The notes: generated by a model not told the origin, from the letters alone. DNA of 64,000 nucleotides from DASYTH01 sp036002505 (GCF_036002505.1 NZ_DASYTH010000406.1:1-64000); one strand, 5' to 3'. Positions 25,446 to 33,952 are shown, counted from the first letter of the stretch. Numbers and translations are program-made.

Positions 25446-26576
25446 ATGAGCCCGCAGCCACAACACCCGACGCGCAACGCCGCCCAGGCGACCGGCGCGC
25501 TGTCCCGGCGCGGCCCGTGGCGGCTGGTGAAGCGCACCACGCGCAAGGCCTGGGACGGCAACGTGTTCTCGGAGGCCGCCGAGGCCGCGTTCTGGCAGAT
25601 CCTGTCGCTGCCCCCGCTGCTCCTCGGGCTCCTCGGCAGCCTCGGCTACGTGGCCGGCTGGTTCGGCCCGGACACCATTCACACGGTGCAGGGGAAGATC
25701 ACCGAATGGTCCCGCACCGCGTTCAGCGAGAGCGTGGTCAACGGCATCATCGCGCCCACCGTCACCGACATCCTCAACAACGGCCGCGGCGAGATCCTCA
25801 CCGTCGGCTTCCTGATCTCACTGTGGGCCGGCTCCTCCGCCATGTCCTCGTTCGTCGACGCCATCACCGTCGCCCACGACCAGTACGGCGTCCGCCACGA
25901 GGTCTGGCAACGCATCTTCGCGCTCCTGCTCTACATGGCCAGCCTCGTCCTCCTCGTCGTCGGCCTCCCCCTGCTCGCCCTCGGCCCCGACATTCTCCCC
26001 CAGCTCTTCCCCACCCCCTGGCGCCCCGAAATCCAACAATGGGTCGACTGGCTCTACTTCCCCAGCCTCGGCGTCATCATCGTCCTGGCCCTCGCCACCC
26101 TCTACAAACTGGCCCTCCCCCGCAAACTCCCCTGGCACCGCGGCCTCCCCGGCGCCATCCTCGCCATGGCCGTGTTCCTCCTGGCCAGCAGCGGCCTGCG
26201 CCTCTACATCTCCTGGATCACCACCACCGGCTACACCTACGGCGCCCTGGCCACCCCCATAGCCTTCCTGCTGTTCGCCTTCTTCATCGGCTTCGCCATC
26301 GTCATCGGCGCCTACTTCAACGCCGCCATCCAGGAGATGTACCCCGCCAAAATGACCCGCCGCCAACGCCGCCGCTGGCGCAGACTGGAAATGGACCACG
26401 TAGCCGAACAAATCCGCTCCAACGACAATTTGCCCACCCGCCCCACCTCCCAGCCGCCACCACAACCCGCGCCCGCACCGAATCTCACGGGGCCTCGTCA
26501 ACCGGCGGGGCGGCGTCCGCCTCGCGCCAGCCTTTCCGGCGAGCGACCACAAGAAGGATCACCCCGAAACCGATGA
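25446..26576 (+). CDS. YihY/BrkB-family inner membrane protein
   Basis: A 376-residue membrane protein with six main hydrophobic segments and the YihY/UPF0761 pattern: EAAEAAFWQILSLPPLLLGLL near the N-terminus, SLWAGSSAMSSFVDAIT in the middle. The C-terminal tail is Arg-rich, then Pro-rich. It corresponds to M. tuberculosis Rv2707 between sigA and sigB. Function of the family is unsettled (older RNase BN assignment is wrong). ATG 25446 has AAGGTG before it. It converges on DUF3039 across the array at 26602-26771. Confidence 0.9.
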   Translation: MSPQPQHPTRNAAQATGALSRRGPWRLVKRTTRKAWDGNVFSEAAEAAFWQILSLPPLLLGLLGSLGYVAGWFGPDTIHTVQGKITEWSRTAFSESVVNGIIAPTVTDILNNGRGEILTVGFLISLWAGSSAMSSFVDAITVAHDQYGVRHEVWQRIFALLLYMASLVLLVVGLPLLALGPDILPQLFPTPWRPEIQQWVDWLYFPSLGVIIVLALATLYKLALPRKLPWHRGLPGAILAMAVFLLASSGLRLYISWITTTGYTYGALATPIAFLLFAFFIGFAIVIGAYFNAAIQEMYPAKMTRRQRRRWRRLEMDHVAEQIRSNDNLPTRPTSQPPPQPAPAPNLTGPRQPAGRRPPRASLSGERPQEGSPRNR

Positions 26577-26601
26577 CCAGTCCGATCGCGGTCCTCTCGC
26601 A

Positions 26602-26771
26602 TGTTTGCCGCTGGCGTCGTTGTGTTGGCCTGTGGCGTTGGTGTGTTGGCCCCTGGCGGGGATAAGGGGTGGCTTGTGGTCGCGCGCGGGTGGGCAGGGG
26701 ATCGCCTGCTGTCTCGTGATCGGCCAACGCAGCGACGCGAGGCGCCAACACGGCGACGCAGCGCGCCAACA
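26602..26771. repeat. Head-to-head 21-bp repeat array (TGTTGGCC type)
   Basis: Forward units TGTTTGCC/TGTTGGCC start at 26602, 26623 and 26644. Reverse units GCCAACG/GCCAACA start at 26723, 26744 and 26765. All spacings are exactly 21 bp. Unit consensus about GTGTTGGCcgctnrCGTCG. A ~70-bp non-repeat centre separates the halves. The same family occurs at 38293-38419. The array lies between brkB (+) and DUF3039 (-). Confidence 0.88.
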
Positions 26772-26782
26772 CGCCCGAAGTT

Positions 26783-27028
26783 CTAGTCGCCGCCTGGGGG
26801 GAGGTTGTTGAAGATGCGCTTGCACTCGGGGCAGACGGGGGAGCCGGGCTTGGGGGAGCGGGTTACGGGGAAGACCTCGCCGCAGAGGGCTACGACGAGG
26901 GTGCCGGTCACCGCGCTCTCGGTGATTTTGTCCTTGCGGACGTAGTGGAACATCTTCGGGGTGTCGTCACCCGTGGTGTCGGTGCCGTCCGGGCGGGTGT
27001 CCGGGAGGACCTGAGTCTGCGTAGTCAT
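26783..27028 (-). CDS. DUF3039 protein
   Basis: An 81-residue soluble protein. The conserved DUF3039 core reads MFHYVRKDKITESAVTG, then VALCGEVFPVTR and CPECKRIF; Cys at CGE and CPEC form a likely zinc site. It corresponds to Rv2708c by sequence and location. Function unknown. Divergent from Spo0M across 36 bp, so the two promoters overlap. Confidence 0.92.
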   Translation of the reverse strand: MTTQTQVLPDTRPDGTDTTGDDTPKMFHYVRKDKITESAVTGTLVVALCGEVFPVTRSPKPGSPVCPECKRIFNNLPPGGD

Positions 27029-27064
27029 CGTCCCTCATGATGCCCGACCTGGCAGGATCGGCGC

Positions 27065-27871
27065 ATGTTCCAGAAGGTGTTAGCCAGCTTTGGCTCGGGC
27101 GGCGCGAAGGTGGACGCCCGACTACTCGATCGTAGTGTCCGCCCGGGCGGGACGCTGCACGGTGAGGTGCTGCTCGCCGGGGGTCAGGTCGACCAGGAGG
27201 TCGAGTCGCTGTCGGTGACCTTGCTGGCCAGGGTCGAGACGAACGGGAGTGGGCCGGCGGAGACCCTCGACCTGCCGTTCCAGAACGTGCAGCTGGCGGG
27301 GCGGGAGATGATCCGGGCCGGCGCGCAGGTGCGGGTGCCGTTCGAGGTTCAGATGCCGTGGGAGACGCCGATCACGGCGGTGTTCGGGAAGTACCTGACG
27401 GGCATGGCGGTGGGGTTGCAGACGAACCTGAACCTGTCCGGCACGCTGGTGGACCCGCAGGACGTGGACGCCGTGGCGATCGAGCCGCTGCCCGCGCAGC
27501 ACCGCATCCTGGACGCGTTCTCCCGGTTGGGGTTCCAGTTCAGCCGGGCGAGCCTGGAGCGGAACCGGCTGGATGGCGTCGACCAGCAGCTGCCGTTCTT
27601 CCAGGAGATCCACTTCGCGTCGGCACAGGGGTTTGCCGGGGTGTTCAGCGAGCTGGCGGTGAGCTTCCTGGCCCGGCCGAGCGACCTGCAGGTGGTGCTG
27701 GACGTGCACAAGCGGGTGCGGGTGGTCAAGGGCGGCGGGCTGGGCGCCCGGGCGCAGTCGTTCGTCGGCTCGTTCACGCTGGAGTACGCCGCGCTCAGCC
27801 GGACCAACTGGGAGCAGCAGATCGAGGGCTGGTTGCGGGAGGTGGCCAAGCCGCGTGGCATCTTCGACTGA
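27065..27871 (+). CDS. spo0M: Spo0M (sporulation-control) family protein
   Basis: A 268-residue arrestin-fold protein (MFQKVLASFGSGGAKVDARL). The Spo0M pattern is visible: VRPGGTLHGEVLLAGG, then a long beta-sandwich (VPFEVQMPWETPITAV) and a second half with FQEIHFAS. In Bacillus Spo0M affects sporulation and cell morphology; in Actinobacteria its role is not known. It starts a + strand cluster with the PNPOx and psuG genes, overlapping the next gene's start. Confidence 0.9.
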   Translation: MFQKVLASFGSGGAKVDARLLDRSVRPGGTLHGEVLLAGGQVDQEVESLSVTLLARVETNGSGPAETLDLPFQNVQLAGREMIRAGAQVRVPFEVQMPWETPITAVFGKYLTGMAVGLQTNLNLSGTLVDPQDVDAVAIEPLPAQHRILDAFSRLGFQFSRASLERNRLDGVDQQLPFFQEIHFASAQGFAGVFSELAVSFLARPSDLQVVLDVHKRVRVVKGGGLGARAQSFVGSFTLEYAALSRTNWEQQIEGWLREVAKPRGIFD

Positions 27872-28382
27872 GCCACGGGCCTCCCGGCCGCACATGCCGG
27901 GCTACGGCGTCCTGCCGGCCGACCAGGGCACAGGGCTGTTGCCGTGGTCCTGGGCGCTGCAGCGCTTGCGGGACAGCCACGACTACTGGGTGGCCACGGT
28001 GTGGCCGGACGGGCGCCCGCACACGATGCCGGTGTGGGCGGTGTGGGACGACGGCACCCTGTGGTTCTCCGCCAGCCTGCGGTCCCGCAAGATCCGCAAC
28101 ATCCAGGCCGGCTCGGCCGTCTCCATGTCCACTGAGGACCCGCGGAACCCGGTCGTGCTCGAGGGTACCGCCGAGATCGTCACCGAACCGGGCGCGCTGC
28201 AACGGTTTCTGGACGGGATGAACGCCAAGTACGGCACGGACTATCCCCTCGAGTTCCTGGCCCCGGCGCGGAACGCGTCCGTCCGGGTCCGGCCGCGGTG
28301 GGCGTTCGGGGTGGCGGAGAAGGACTTCGAGGGTTCCCCGACCCGGTGGGAGTTCGGGTTGGGGGCGGGGTCAGCACAGTGA
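27855..28382 (+). CDS. Pyridoxamine-5'-phosphate-oxidase-family (split-barrel) protein
   Basis: A 175-residue split-barrel flavin/F420-binding protein: HDYWVATVWPDGRPHTMPVW, WFSASLRSRKIRNIQ, then VLEGTAEIVTE. The family includes F420-dependent reductases and heme-degrading proteins as well as PdxH; the exact reaction is not readable. I chose GTG 27855, which follows GGGAGGTGG and overlaps the Spo0M end by 17 nt; ATG 27894 would give a 162-residue form. Its stop overlaps the psuG start (GTGA). Confidence 0.82.
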   Translation: MASSTEPRASRPHMPGYGVLPADQGTGLLPWSWALQRLRDSHDYWVATVWPDGRPHTMPVWAVWDDGTLWFSASLRSRKIRNIQAGSAVSMSTEDPRNPVVLEGTAEIVTEPGALQRFLDGMNAKYGTDYPLEFLAPARNASVRVRPRWAFGVAEKDFEGSPTRWEFGLGAGSAQ

Positions 28383-29293
28383 TCATCGCCGGGGAGGTGG
28401 CCGAAGCGCTGGCGGACGGGCGGGCCGTCGTCGCGCTGGAGAGCACGCTGCTCGCGCACGGGCTGCCGGCCGGGCGCAACCGCGACGTGGCACGCCGGCT
28501 GGAGGCGGCCGTGCGGGCGGCGGGCGCGGTGCCGGCGACGATCGCGGTGCTCGGCGGGCAGGCCCGGATCGGGCTCAGTGAAGCCGAGTTGGACCGGGTG
28601 TGCGATCCGGACGCCGACCTGGTGAAGCTGTCCCGGCGGGACCTCGGCCCGGCCATGGCGCTCGGCCGGGACGGCGCGACCACGGTGGCCAGCACCGCGG
28701 CGCTGGCCGCGGCGGCGGGCGTCCGGGTGTTCGGCACCGGCGGCCTCGGCGGCGTGCACCTGAACGACCCGCGCACGGTGGCGTCCTGGGACGTCTCGGC
28801 CGACCTGGACGTGCTGGCCGGCACCCCGGTGCTGGTGGTCTGCTCCGGCGTCAAGTCCATTTTGGACATCGCGGCCACGGTGGAGGTGCTGGAGACCCGC
28901 TCGGTGCCGGTGATCGGCTACCGCACCGACTCGTTCCCGGCGTTCTACCGCAGGGTGTCCGCGTTCGACGTGCCGTGGCGGGTGGACACCCCGGCGCAGG
29001 CGGCTGCGGTGGTCGCGGTGCACTTCGGGCAGGTGCCGGGAAACTCCGGCGCGCTGCTGGTCAACCCGGTGCCCGTCGAACACGAGCTCGACGTCGCGCT
29101 GCACGACCGGCTGCTGGCCGAGGGGATGGACCTGATCAGCCAGCGTGGGGTGCGCGGCCGGGATGTCACCCCGGTGCTGCTCGAGCACTTCCACAACGGC
29201 AGCGGCGGCGCCAGCCTGGACGCCAACGAGGCGCTGGTGCTGGACAACGCGAAGGTGGCCGCCGAGGTCGCGGTGGAGCTGGCGCGCCGGTAG
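28379..29293 (+). CDS. psuG: Pseudouridine-5'-phosphate glycosidase
   Basis: A 304-residue PsuG: ALESTLLAHGLPAGRN near the N-terminus (the conserved EST), LSRRDLGPAMALGRDGATTV, then FGTGGLGGVH and NPVPVEHELD. It cleaves pseudouridine 5'-phosphate to uracil and ribose 5-phosphate. GTG 28379 overlaps the previous stop. Its partner kinase (pseudouridine to the 5'-phosphate) is most likely the PfkB gene at 31870, separated by an inverted ABC exporter cassette. Its TAG lies in one arm of a palindrome. Confidence 0.94.
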   Translation: MIIAGEVAEALADGRAVVALESTLLAHGLPAGRNRDVARRLEAAVRAAGAVPATIAVLGGQARIGLSEAELDRVCDPDADLVKLSRRDLGPAMALGRDGATTVASTAALAAAAGVRVFGTGGLGGVHLNDPRTVASWDVSADLDVLAGTPVLVVCSGVKSILDIAATVEVLETRSVPVIGYRTDSFPAFYRRVSAFDVPWRVDTPAQAAAVVAVHFGQVPGNSGALLVNPVPVEHELDVALHDRLLAEGMDLISQRGVRGRDVTPVLLEHFHNGSGGASLDANEALVLDNAKVAAEVAVELARR

Positions 29294-29323
29294 GGAGGCA
29301 ACGTGACGTTGCTTTCCTACCGG
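29287..29323. terminator. Near-perfect palindrome holding both converging stop codons
   Basis: CCGGTAGGGAGGCAACGT (29287-29304) pairs with ACGTTGCTTTCCTACCGG (29306-29323): 18 positions, 16 Watson-Crick and two G-T. The psuG TAG (29291-29293) lies in the left arm and the ABC ATPase TAG (29319-29317, minus strand) in the right arm, at mirror positions. It is a two-way terminator candidate. Arms match the 6018-6083 repeat. Confidence 0.75.
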
Positions 29324-30273
29324 GACGCCGAGTAGAGCCGGGCGATGACGTCCTCGATCTCCGGCTCCCGCACGGAAAGGTCCCGCAGCGGCACCGCCTG
29401 CGCCAGCCGCGCGACCACCTCGCCGGCGGTGACCCCGTTGAGCGCCAAGGTGATCCGGCGCCCGTCGGCCTCCATGGCGATCACCTCGGCACCGGCCAGC
29501 ACCAGCCCGTCCGGCCAGGGAGCGTCCAGATCGGCCACGACGGTGCGCCGCGAGCCGTACCGCCCGTGCAGGTCGTCCAGCGTGCCGTCGTGCACCACCC
29601 GGCCGTGGTCGATCACCACCAGCCGGCGGCAGAGCTTCTCGATGTCGGCGAGGTCGTGCGTGGTGAGCACGACCGTGGTGTCCCCCGCGGCGTGCAGCTC
29701 GGCCAGGAAGCCGCGCACCGCCTGCTTGCTGATCACGTCGAGGCCGATGGTCGGCTCGTCCAGGAACAGCACCTCGGGCCCGTGCAGCAGCGCCGCGGTC
29801 AGCTCGCCGCGCATCCGTTGCCCCAGCGAGAGCTGCCGCACCGGGGTGGCCAGGAACGCGTCGAGGTCGAGCAGCGAACGGCAGCGCGTCAGCCGGGCGG
29901 CGTGCTCGGCGGCCGGGACGCGGTACACGTGCCGCAGCAAGGAGAACGAGTCTGCCAGCGGCAGGTCCCACCACAGCTGTGAGCGCTGCCCGAACACGAC
30001 ACCGATTCGCCGGGCCAGCTTCGTCCGCTGCGGCACCGGTTCCAGCCCGCACACCCGGACGGTGCCACCGGACGGGGTGAGCACGCCGGTCATCATCTTC
30101 AGCGTGGTGGACTTCCCGGCGCCGTTCGGTCCGATGTAGCCGATCAGCTCCCCCGGCGCCACGCCCAGGTCCACGCCGTCCACAGCGGACACCGGGTGCT
30201 TCTCCCGGCGCAGCCGCCCGGCCTTGCGCCGCACGGTGAACTCCTTGCGCAGCCCAACGGCTTCAATGATCAT
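29317..30273 (-). CDS. ABC-2 exporter ATP-binding protein (viologen-exporter type)
   Basis: A 318-residue ATPase with Walker A GPNGAGKSTTLKMMTG, signature LSLGQRMRGELTAALL, Walker B VLFLDEPTIGLD and H-loop TTHD. The early basic insert (VRRKAGRLRREKHPV) and ~90-residue C-terminal extension match the COG4586 group, which pairs with two ABC2_membrane permeases. ATG 30273 overlaps the upstream permease stop (ATGA). The transported substrate is unknown. Confidence 0.9.
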   Translation of the reverse strand: MIIEAVGLRKEFTVRRKAGRLRREKHPVSAVDGVDLGVAPGELIGYIGPNGAGKSTTLKMMTGVLTPSGGTVRVCGLEPVPQRTKLARRIGVVFGQRSQLWWDLPLADSFSLLRHVYRVPAAEHAARLTRCRSLLDLDAFLATPVRQLSLGQRMRGELTAALLHGPEVLFLDEPTIGLDVISKQAVRGFLAELHAAGDTTVVLTTHDLADIEKLCRRLVVIDHGRVVHDGTLDDLHGRYGSRRTVVADLDAPWPDGLVLAGAEVIAMEADGRRITLALNGVTAGEVVARLAQAVPLRDLSVREPEIEDVIARLYSASR

Positions 30274-31070
30274 GATCCCGTGCTCCGGTAGTGACGGATT
30301 CCTGTTCGCCACAGCAGAAAGGCCATGAACGCGGCAGCCATCGCGGCCAGCGGCGAGCACCAGTGCAACCACACCGGCGTGCCGACCGGATCGGTGCGGC
30401 CGAGCAGCGCGAGCGCCGGAAGGTAAGCCACGAAGGCGAATCCCAGACCGAACGCGAACAGGGTGCGGAAGGCGCCCCGGTACATGGTGAGCGGGTAGGA
30501 GGCGAAATCCCTGCCACCGTAGGTGAACGAGGCGGCGAACTCTCCCGACTCGATCCACCAGAACGCCACCGTGGCCCCGGCCACGAACAGGCTCGCGAAC
30601 AAGGTCGCGCCGGCCAGCGGGGCGACCACGGCGAGCAGCGCCCGGCCCGGCGTCCAGGGGATCCCGGCGACCGCGAGCGCGACCACATAGACCGCCAACC
30701 CCTGCGCCACCCGTCCGATCCGGCGCGGCGCGAAGTCCATGGCCAGCAGCTGCGCAAGCGCCGGCAGCGGCCGGATCAGCAGGCTGTCGAACAGACCTGT
30801 GCGGACGTAGAGGCGCAGCCGCTCCACGTTGCCCACGGCCAGGTCGGCGAGCGGGAAAGCCAGCGCCGTCAGGGCCGCCATGAGCAGCACCTCCCGACCG
30901 CCGAAACCGCCGAGCGAGCCGTGCACGCTGAACAGGATGAAAACCGTGCCCAGGTCGAGCGTGGTGAACACGGCGCTGCCGAGCAGGTCGATGACGAACG
31001 AAGCGCGGTACTGAGCCTGTGCCCGGACCTGGGCCAGCAGCAGGTTCCGGTACGGCCGGAAGTTACCCAC
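30270..31070 (-). CDS. ABC-2 exporter permease, first subunit
   Basis: A 266-residue protein with about six helices (SFVIDLLGSAVFTTLDLGTV; VLLMAALTALAFPLADLAVG) and the LLIRPLPALAQLLAMDF loop typical of COG3694-type permeases. It overlaps the ATPase gene by 4 nt and the second permease gene by 8 nt, so all three are translated together. GTG start at 31070. Confidence 0.88.
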   Translation of the reverse strand: MGNFRPYRNLLLAQVRAQAQYRASFVIDLLGSAVFTTLDLGTVFILFSVHGSLGGFGGREVLLMAALTALAFPLADLAVGNVERLRLYVRTGLFDSLLIRPLPALAQLLAMDFAPRRIGRVAQGLAVYVVALAVAGIPWTPGRALLAVVAPLAGATLFASLFVAGATVAFWWIESGEFAASFTYGGRDFASYPLTMYRGAFRTLFAFGLGFAFVAYLPALALLGRTDPVGTPVWLHWCSPLAAMAAAFMAFLLWRTGIRHYRSTGS

Positions 31071-31866
31071 CCTGCACCACCAGCTTCCGCCAGGCCCGGC
31101 GCTGCACGTGCCGGCAGGCCAGCAGCGTCACCCCCAGCCACGCGACCTGGGCCAGCAGCACCAACCCGGCGTGGCCCGGCCCGCCGCGCTCGACCGCGAT
31201 GTCCAGCGGCGCCTGCAGGGTCGACGGGAACGGGGTGCCGATCCACAGCACGAGCTGCAACCAGTCGGGCAGCACCGGCAACGGGAAGTAGAGGCCGCTA
31301 CCCCCACCCCAGAAGAACACCCAAACCTGGTTCAGACCACGCGTGTCGAGCAGCCAGAACGCGGTCAGCGCGATGAGATAGCGCCCGCAGAAGGAGATCA
31401 CCACCGCGATGGTCACCGACACCCCGAACAGCACGTAGCTCAGCGGGTTCCTGGGCAGGTAGAGGCCGAACGCCAGCAAGCCGGCGGAGATCGGGACGAC
31501 GAACCGGGTCAGCATGGCGAAGCCGGCGCGACCGAGGTCGGTGCACAGGTGCGCGGCGAACGGGCCGACCGGGCGCAGCAGGTCGGCCACGATGTCCCCG
31601 GTGCGTACCCGGTCGGCGAGGTCGACGATGGTCCACGCGTTGACCACCGCGATCAGGCCCTGCCCCACCCACACGAACGTGAGCAGCTGCGCCTCGTCGT
31701 ACCCGGCCAGCCGGCCGGCCGAGCCCGCCACCGAGAGCAGGATGTAGGTGCGCAGGAAGCCGAACGTCGTGTTGGCCACGATGCCGGCGACCGTGGCCTG
31801 GAGGTAGGTCGAGTAACGGCGGAAGCCGGCGCGCGCCAGGGCGGCGTAGGCCCGTAGCGTCCCCAC
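31063..31866 (-). CDS. ABC-2 exporter permease, second subunit
   Basis: A 267-residue protein (LRAYAALARAGFRRYSTY) with about six helices and LLRPVGPFAAHLCTDLGRAG, matching COG4587-type partners. It is first in the exporter operon. The GTG at 31866 lies only 3 bp from the GTG of the divergent PfkB gene, so the promoter must lie within the other gene's start region, or one of the two starts is wrong. GGGGGG upstream could be its SD. Confidence 0.85.
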   Translation of the reverse strand: MGTLRAYAALARAGFRRYSTYLQATVAGIVANTTFGFLRTYILLSVAGSAGRLAGYDEAQLLTFVWVGQGLIAVVNAWTIVDLADRVRTGDIVADLLRPVGPFAAHLCTDLGRAGFAMLTRFVVPISAGLLAFGLYLPRNPLSYVLFGVSVTIAVVISFCGRYLIALTAFWLLDTRGLNQVWVFFWGGGSGLYFPLPVLPDWLQLVLWIGTPFPSTLQAPLDIAVERGGPGHAGLVLLAQVAWLGVTLLACRHVQRRAWRKLVVQGG

Positions 31867-31869
31867 CTT

Positions 31870-32751
31870 GTGAGCACCCCCCGACCCGGCGTGGTGGTCG
31901 TCGGCGACGCCGCCCTCGACGTCATCGCCCGGCGCGCCGCGCCCATCGTGCCCGGAGACGACGTGCACGCCAAAGTGATTACCGTCCCTGGCGGTGCGGC
32001 GGCGAACACCGCGGCGTGGCTCGGCCACCTTGGCGCCGAGACCGTGCTGGTGTCCCGGGTGGGGAACGATCACGCCGGCGGGTACCTCCGTGACACGCTG
32101 ACCGCGGCGGGCGTGCGCTGCGTGTTCACCGTCGACCCGGACGCGCCGACTGGCTGCGTCGTGGTGCTGGTCGACGAACGCGGCGAGCGCAGCATGCTGC
32201 CCGACCGCGGCGCCAACGCCCGGCTGTGCCCCGCCGATCTCGACCCGGCCGTGCTGGCCGGCGCGCGGCACCTGCACCTGACCGGGTACGTGCTGCTCGA
32301 CGCGTCGTCCCGGGACGCGGGGGTGGCCGCGCTGGCCGCCGCCCGGCGCGCCGGCCTGTCCACCTCGGTCGACCCGCAGGCGGCGAACCTGATCACCGAC
32401 CCGGGCGGGTTCCTCGACCTGGTCCGCGGCGTCGACCTGCTGCTGCCGAACGCGGCGGAGCTGGCCGTGCTGAGCGGTTTCGGCGATGTGCTCGACGCGG
32501 TCGGCGCGGTGGCGGTGACGTCCGGCGCGGGCGGCGCGACCTGGGTGGACCGGGACGGGTCGGTGTCGGTGCCGGCCGAGCCGGCCGACTGCGTGGACAC
32601 CACCGGCGCCGGCGACGCGTTCGACGCCGGGCTGCTGGTCGCGTGGCTTCGGGGCGGGTCGCCCCGCGAGGCGCTGCTCGGCGGTGTCCGGGCGGGCGCG
32701 TCCGCGATCAGCCAGGCGGGCGCCTGGCCACGGTCGCTCAGCCCTCGATGA
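31870..32751 (+). CDS. PfkB-family carbohydrate kinase, probable pseudouridine kinase
   Basis: A 293-residue PfkB (ribokinase-like) kinase with N-terminal VVVVGDAALDV, substrate GGAAANTAAWLGHLGA, and the anion-hole/catalytic DTTGAGDAFDAGLLV near residue 250. The presence of psuG on the same strand 2.6 kb away suggests it makes pseudouridine 5'-phosphate (PsuK). No SD precedes GTG 31870; TAGCGT at 31855-31860 would give a leaderless mRNA. It overlaps the converging DUF3099 gene by 14 nt. Confidence 0.85.
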   Translation: MSTPRPGVVVVGDAALDVIARRAAPIVPGDDVHAKVITVPGGAAANTAAWLGHLGAETVLVSRVGNDHAGGYLRDTLTAAGVRCVFTVDPDAPTGCVVVLVDERGERSMLPDRGANARLCPADLDPAVLAGARHLHLTGYVLLDASSRDAGVAALAAARRAGLSTSVDPQAANLITDPGGFLDLVRGVDLLLPNAAELAVLSGFGDVLDAVGAVAVTSGAGGATWVDRDGSVSVPAEPADCVDTTGAGDAFDAGLLVAWLRGGSPREALLGGVRAGASAISQAGAWPRSLSPR

Positions 32752-33049
32752 CCTGGTGGTCGCCGCCCTCGATGGCGCGCGGTTCGCGCTGGTACCGGCT
32801 GACCTCTTCGGCCTTGCGCGGCGGCCGGTCGTTGGCGATCAGCACCGCGATCCACGGCAGTGGCACGGACAGCAGCAGGAACCCCAGCGCCAGCCACCAG
32901 ACGTTGTAGAAGATCAACGCCAGCGCGAAGCACGGCAACCGCATCGCCATCATCGTGATGTACTTCCGCTTGCGCGCCGCGTGCTGATCGTCGTGCGACG
33001 GCTCCGCCGCCGTGATCAGAACCGGGGTGTCGTCCCGCTCGGAGCCCAT
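32738..33049 (-). CDS. DUF3099 membrane protein
   Basis: A 103-residue protein with two helices (MRLPCFALALIFYNVWWLAL and FLLLSVPLPWIAVLIAN) after a polar N-terminus with VLITAAEPSHD, the DUF3099 signature. ATG 33049 follows GGAGGTGG. An upstream in-frame ATG (33073) would add 8 residues. Its stop lies inside the converging PfkB gene. Function unknown. Confidence 0.88.
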   Translation of the reverse strand: MGSERDDTPVLITAAEPSHDDQHAARKRKYITMMAMRLPCFALALIFYNVWWLALGFLLLSVPLPWIAVLIANDRPPRKAEEVSRYQREPRAIEGGDHQVIEG

Positions 33050-33164
33050 CACGACACCACCTCCGGTACCCATCTTCGCACCCTTCGCCAGGAATTGGGC
33101 CATCCGGGTGTTCCTAGGGGGCGATTGTGTGGTTAACGGGCGTTCAACAGGTATGAAGGGTGGC

Positions 33165-33938
33165 ATGACGGCTTCGGGGTTCGAGACCCGTCTGGACGCG
33201 TTCCAGCAGTGGCAGGCCACCCCGTGGGGGCGGCTGCGCTACCGGGTCACCGAGGCGAACCTGTTGCGGCACCTGGAAGACGGGCCGCAGCGGATACTGG
33301 ACGTGGCCGGCGGTAACGGCGTCGAGGCGGTGCGGCTGGCCGCCCGGGGGCACGAGGTGACGCTGCTGGACCCGGCCGGCGCGATGCTCAGCAGCGCCAA
33401 GGAGCGCGCCGAGGCCTGCGACGTGGCGGACCGGCTGCACGTGGTCCAGGCCAGTGCGCAGGACGCGCCGGAGCTCTTCGCCCCGGACTCCTTCGACGTG
33501 GTGCTGTGCCACAACCTGCTGCAGTACGTGGCCGACCGGAGCGCGACGCTGGGCGCGATCATGGCTCCGCTGCGCCAGGACGGGCTGCTCTCGGTGCTCG
33601 CCCCGAACGCCGACTCGGACGTGCTGCGCACCGCGGTCCGCGGGCTGGACCCGCACCGGGCCCTTCGGGAGCTGGACTCGGACCTGTCCTACGTCGACCT
33701 GCTGGAGACCGAGCTGCCGGCGTGCACCGCGGCGGAGACCGTCAGCCAGCTCGCCGAGCTGGGGTTCGGCCTGGTCACCCGGTACGGCGTGCGGTGCGTG
33801 TGCGACTACATCGCCGACAACGAGATCAAGCACGACCCGGCGTTCTTCGCCGACCTGGAGCGGCTCGAGCTCACCCTGTCCGACCGCATGCCGTACCTGC
33901 TCACGGCGCGGTTCTTCCACCTCGTCGCGCAGCGCTGA
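33165..33938 (+). CDS. Class I SAM-dependent methyltransferase
   Basis: A 257-residue methyltransferase: motif I ILDVAGGNGVEAVRLAARG (residues ~45-63), acidic loop VTLLDPAG, motif IV-like FDVVLCHNLLQYV. The C-terminal region (CDYIADNEIKHDP) resembles CmoA/SmtA-like enzymes, but the substrate is not known. ATG 33165 follows GAAGGG. It is 14 bp upstream of dtd, in the same direction. Confidence 0.85.
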   Translation: MTASGFETRLDAFQQWQATPWGRLRYRVTEANLLRHLEDGPQRILDVAGGNGVEAVRLAARGHEVTLLDPAGAMLSSAKERAEACDVADRLHVVQASAQDAPELFAPDSFDVVLCHNLLQYVADRSATLGAIMAPLRQDGLLSVLAPNADSDVLRTAVRGLDPHRALRELDSDLSYVDLLETELPACTAAETVSQLAELGFGLVTRYGVRCVCDYIADNEIKHDPAFFADLERLELTLSDRMPYLLTARFFHLVAQR

Positions 33939-33952
33939 CACACTGGGCCACC

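Noticed and set aside
22941..26576. A single open frame of more than 1,200 codons across this interval
   Set aside because: It runs antisense to the substrate-binding protein and the helicase, whose own frames show clear domains. Only the part from 25446 (BrkB-like) is real.
26602..26771. Evenly spaced repeats as a CRISPR array
   Set aside because: The repeated core is only 7-8 bp in a 21-bp unit, the halves are inverted, there are no cas genes, and the same family recurs at another gene end.
26485..26772. A 95-residue minus-strand gene
   Set aside because: Its N-terminal two thirds is translated repeat array. Only the last ~35 codons look protein-like and they have no start.
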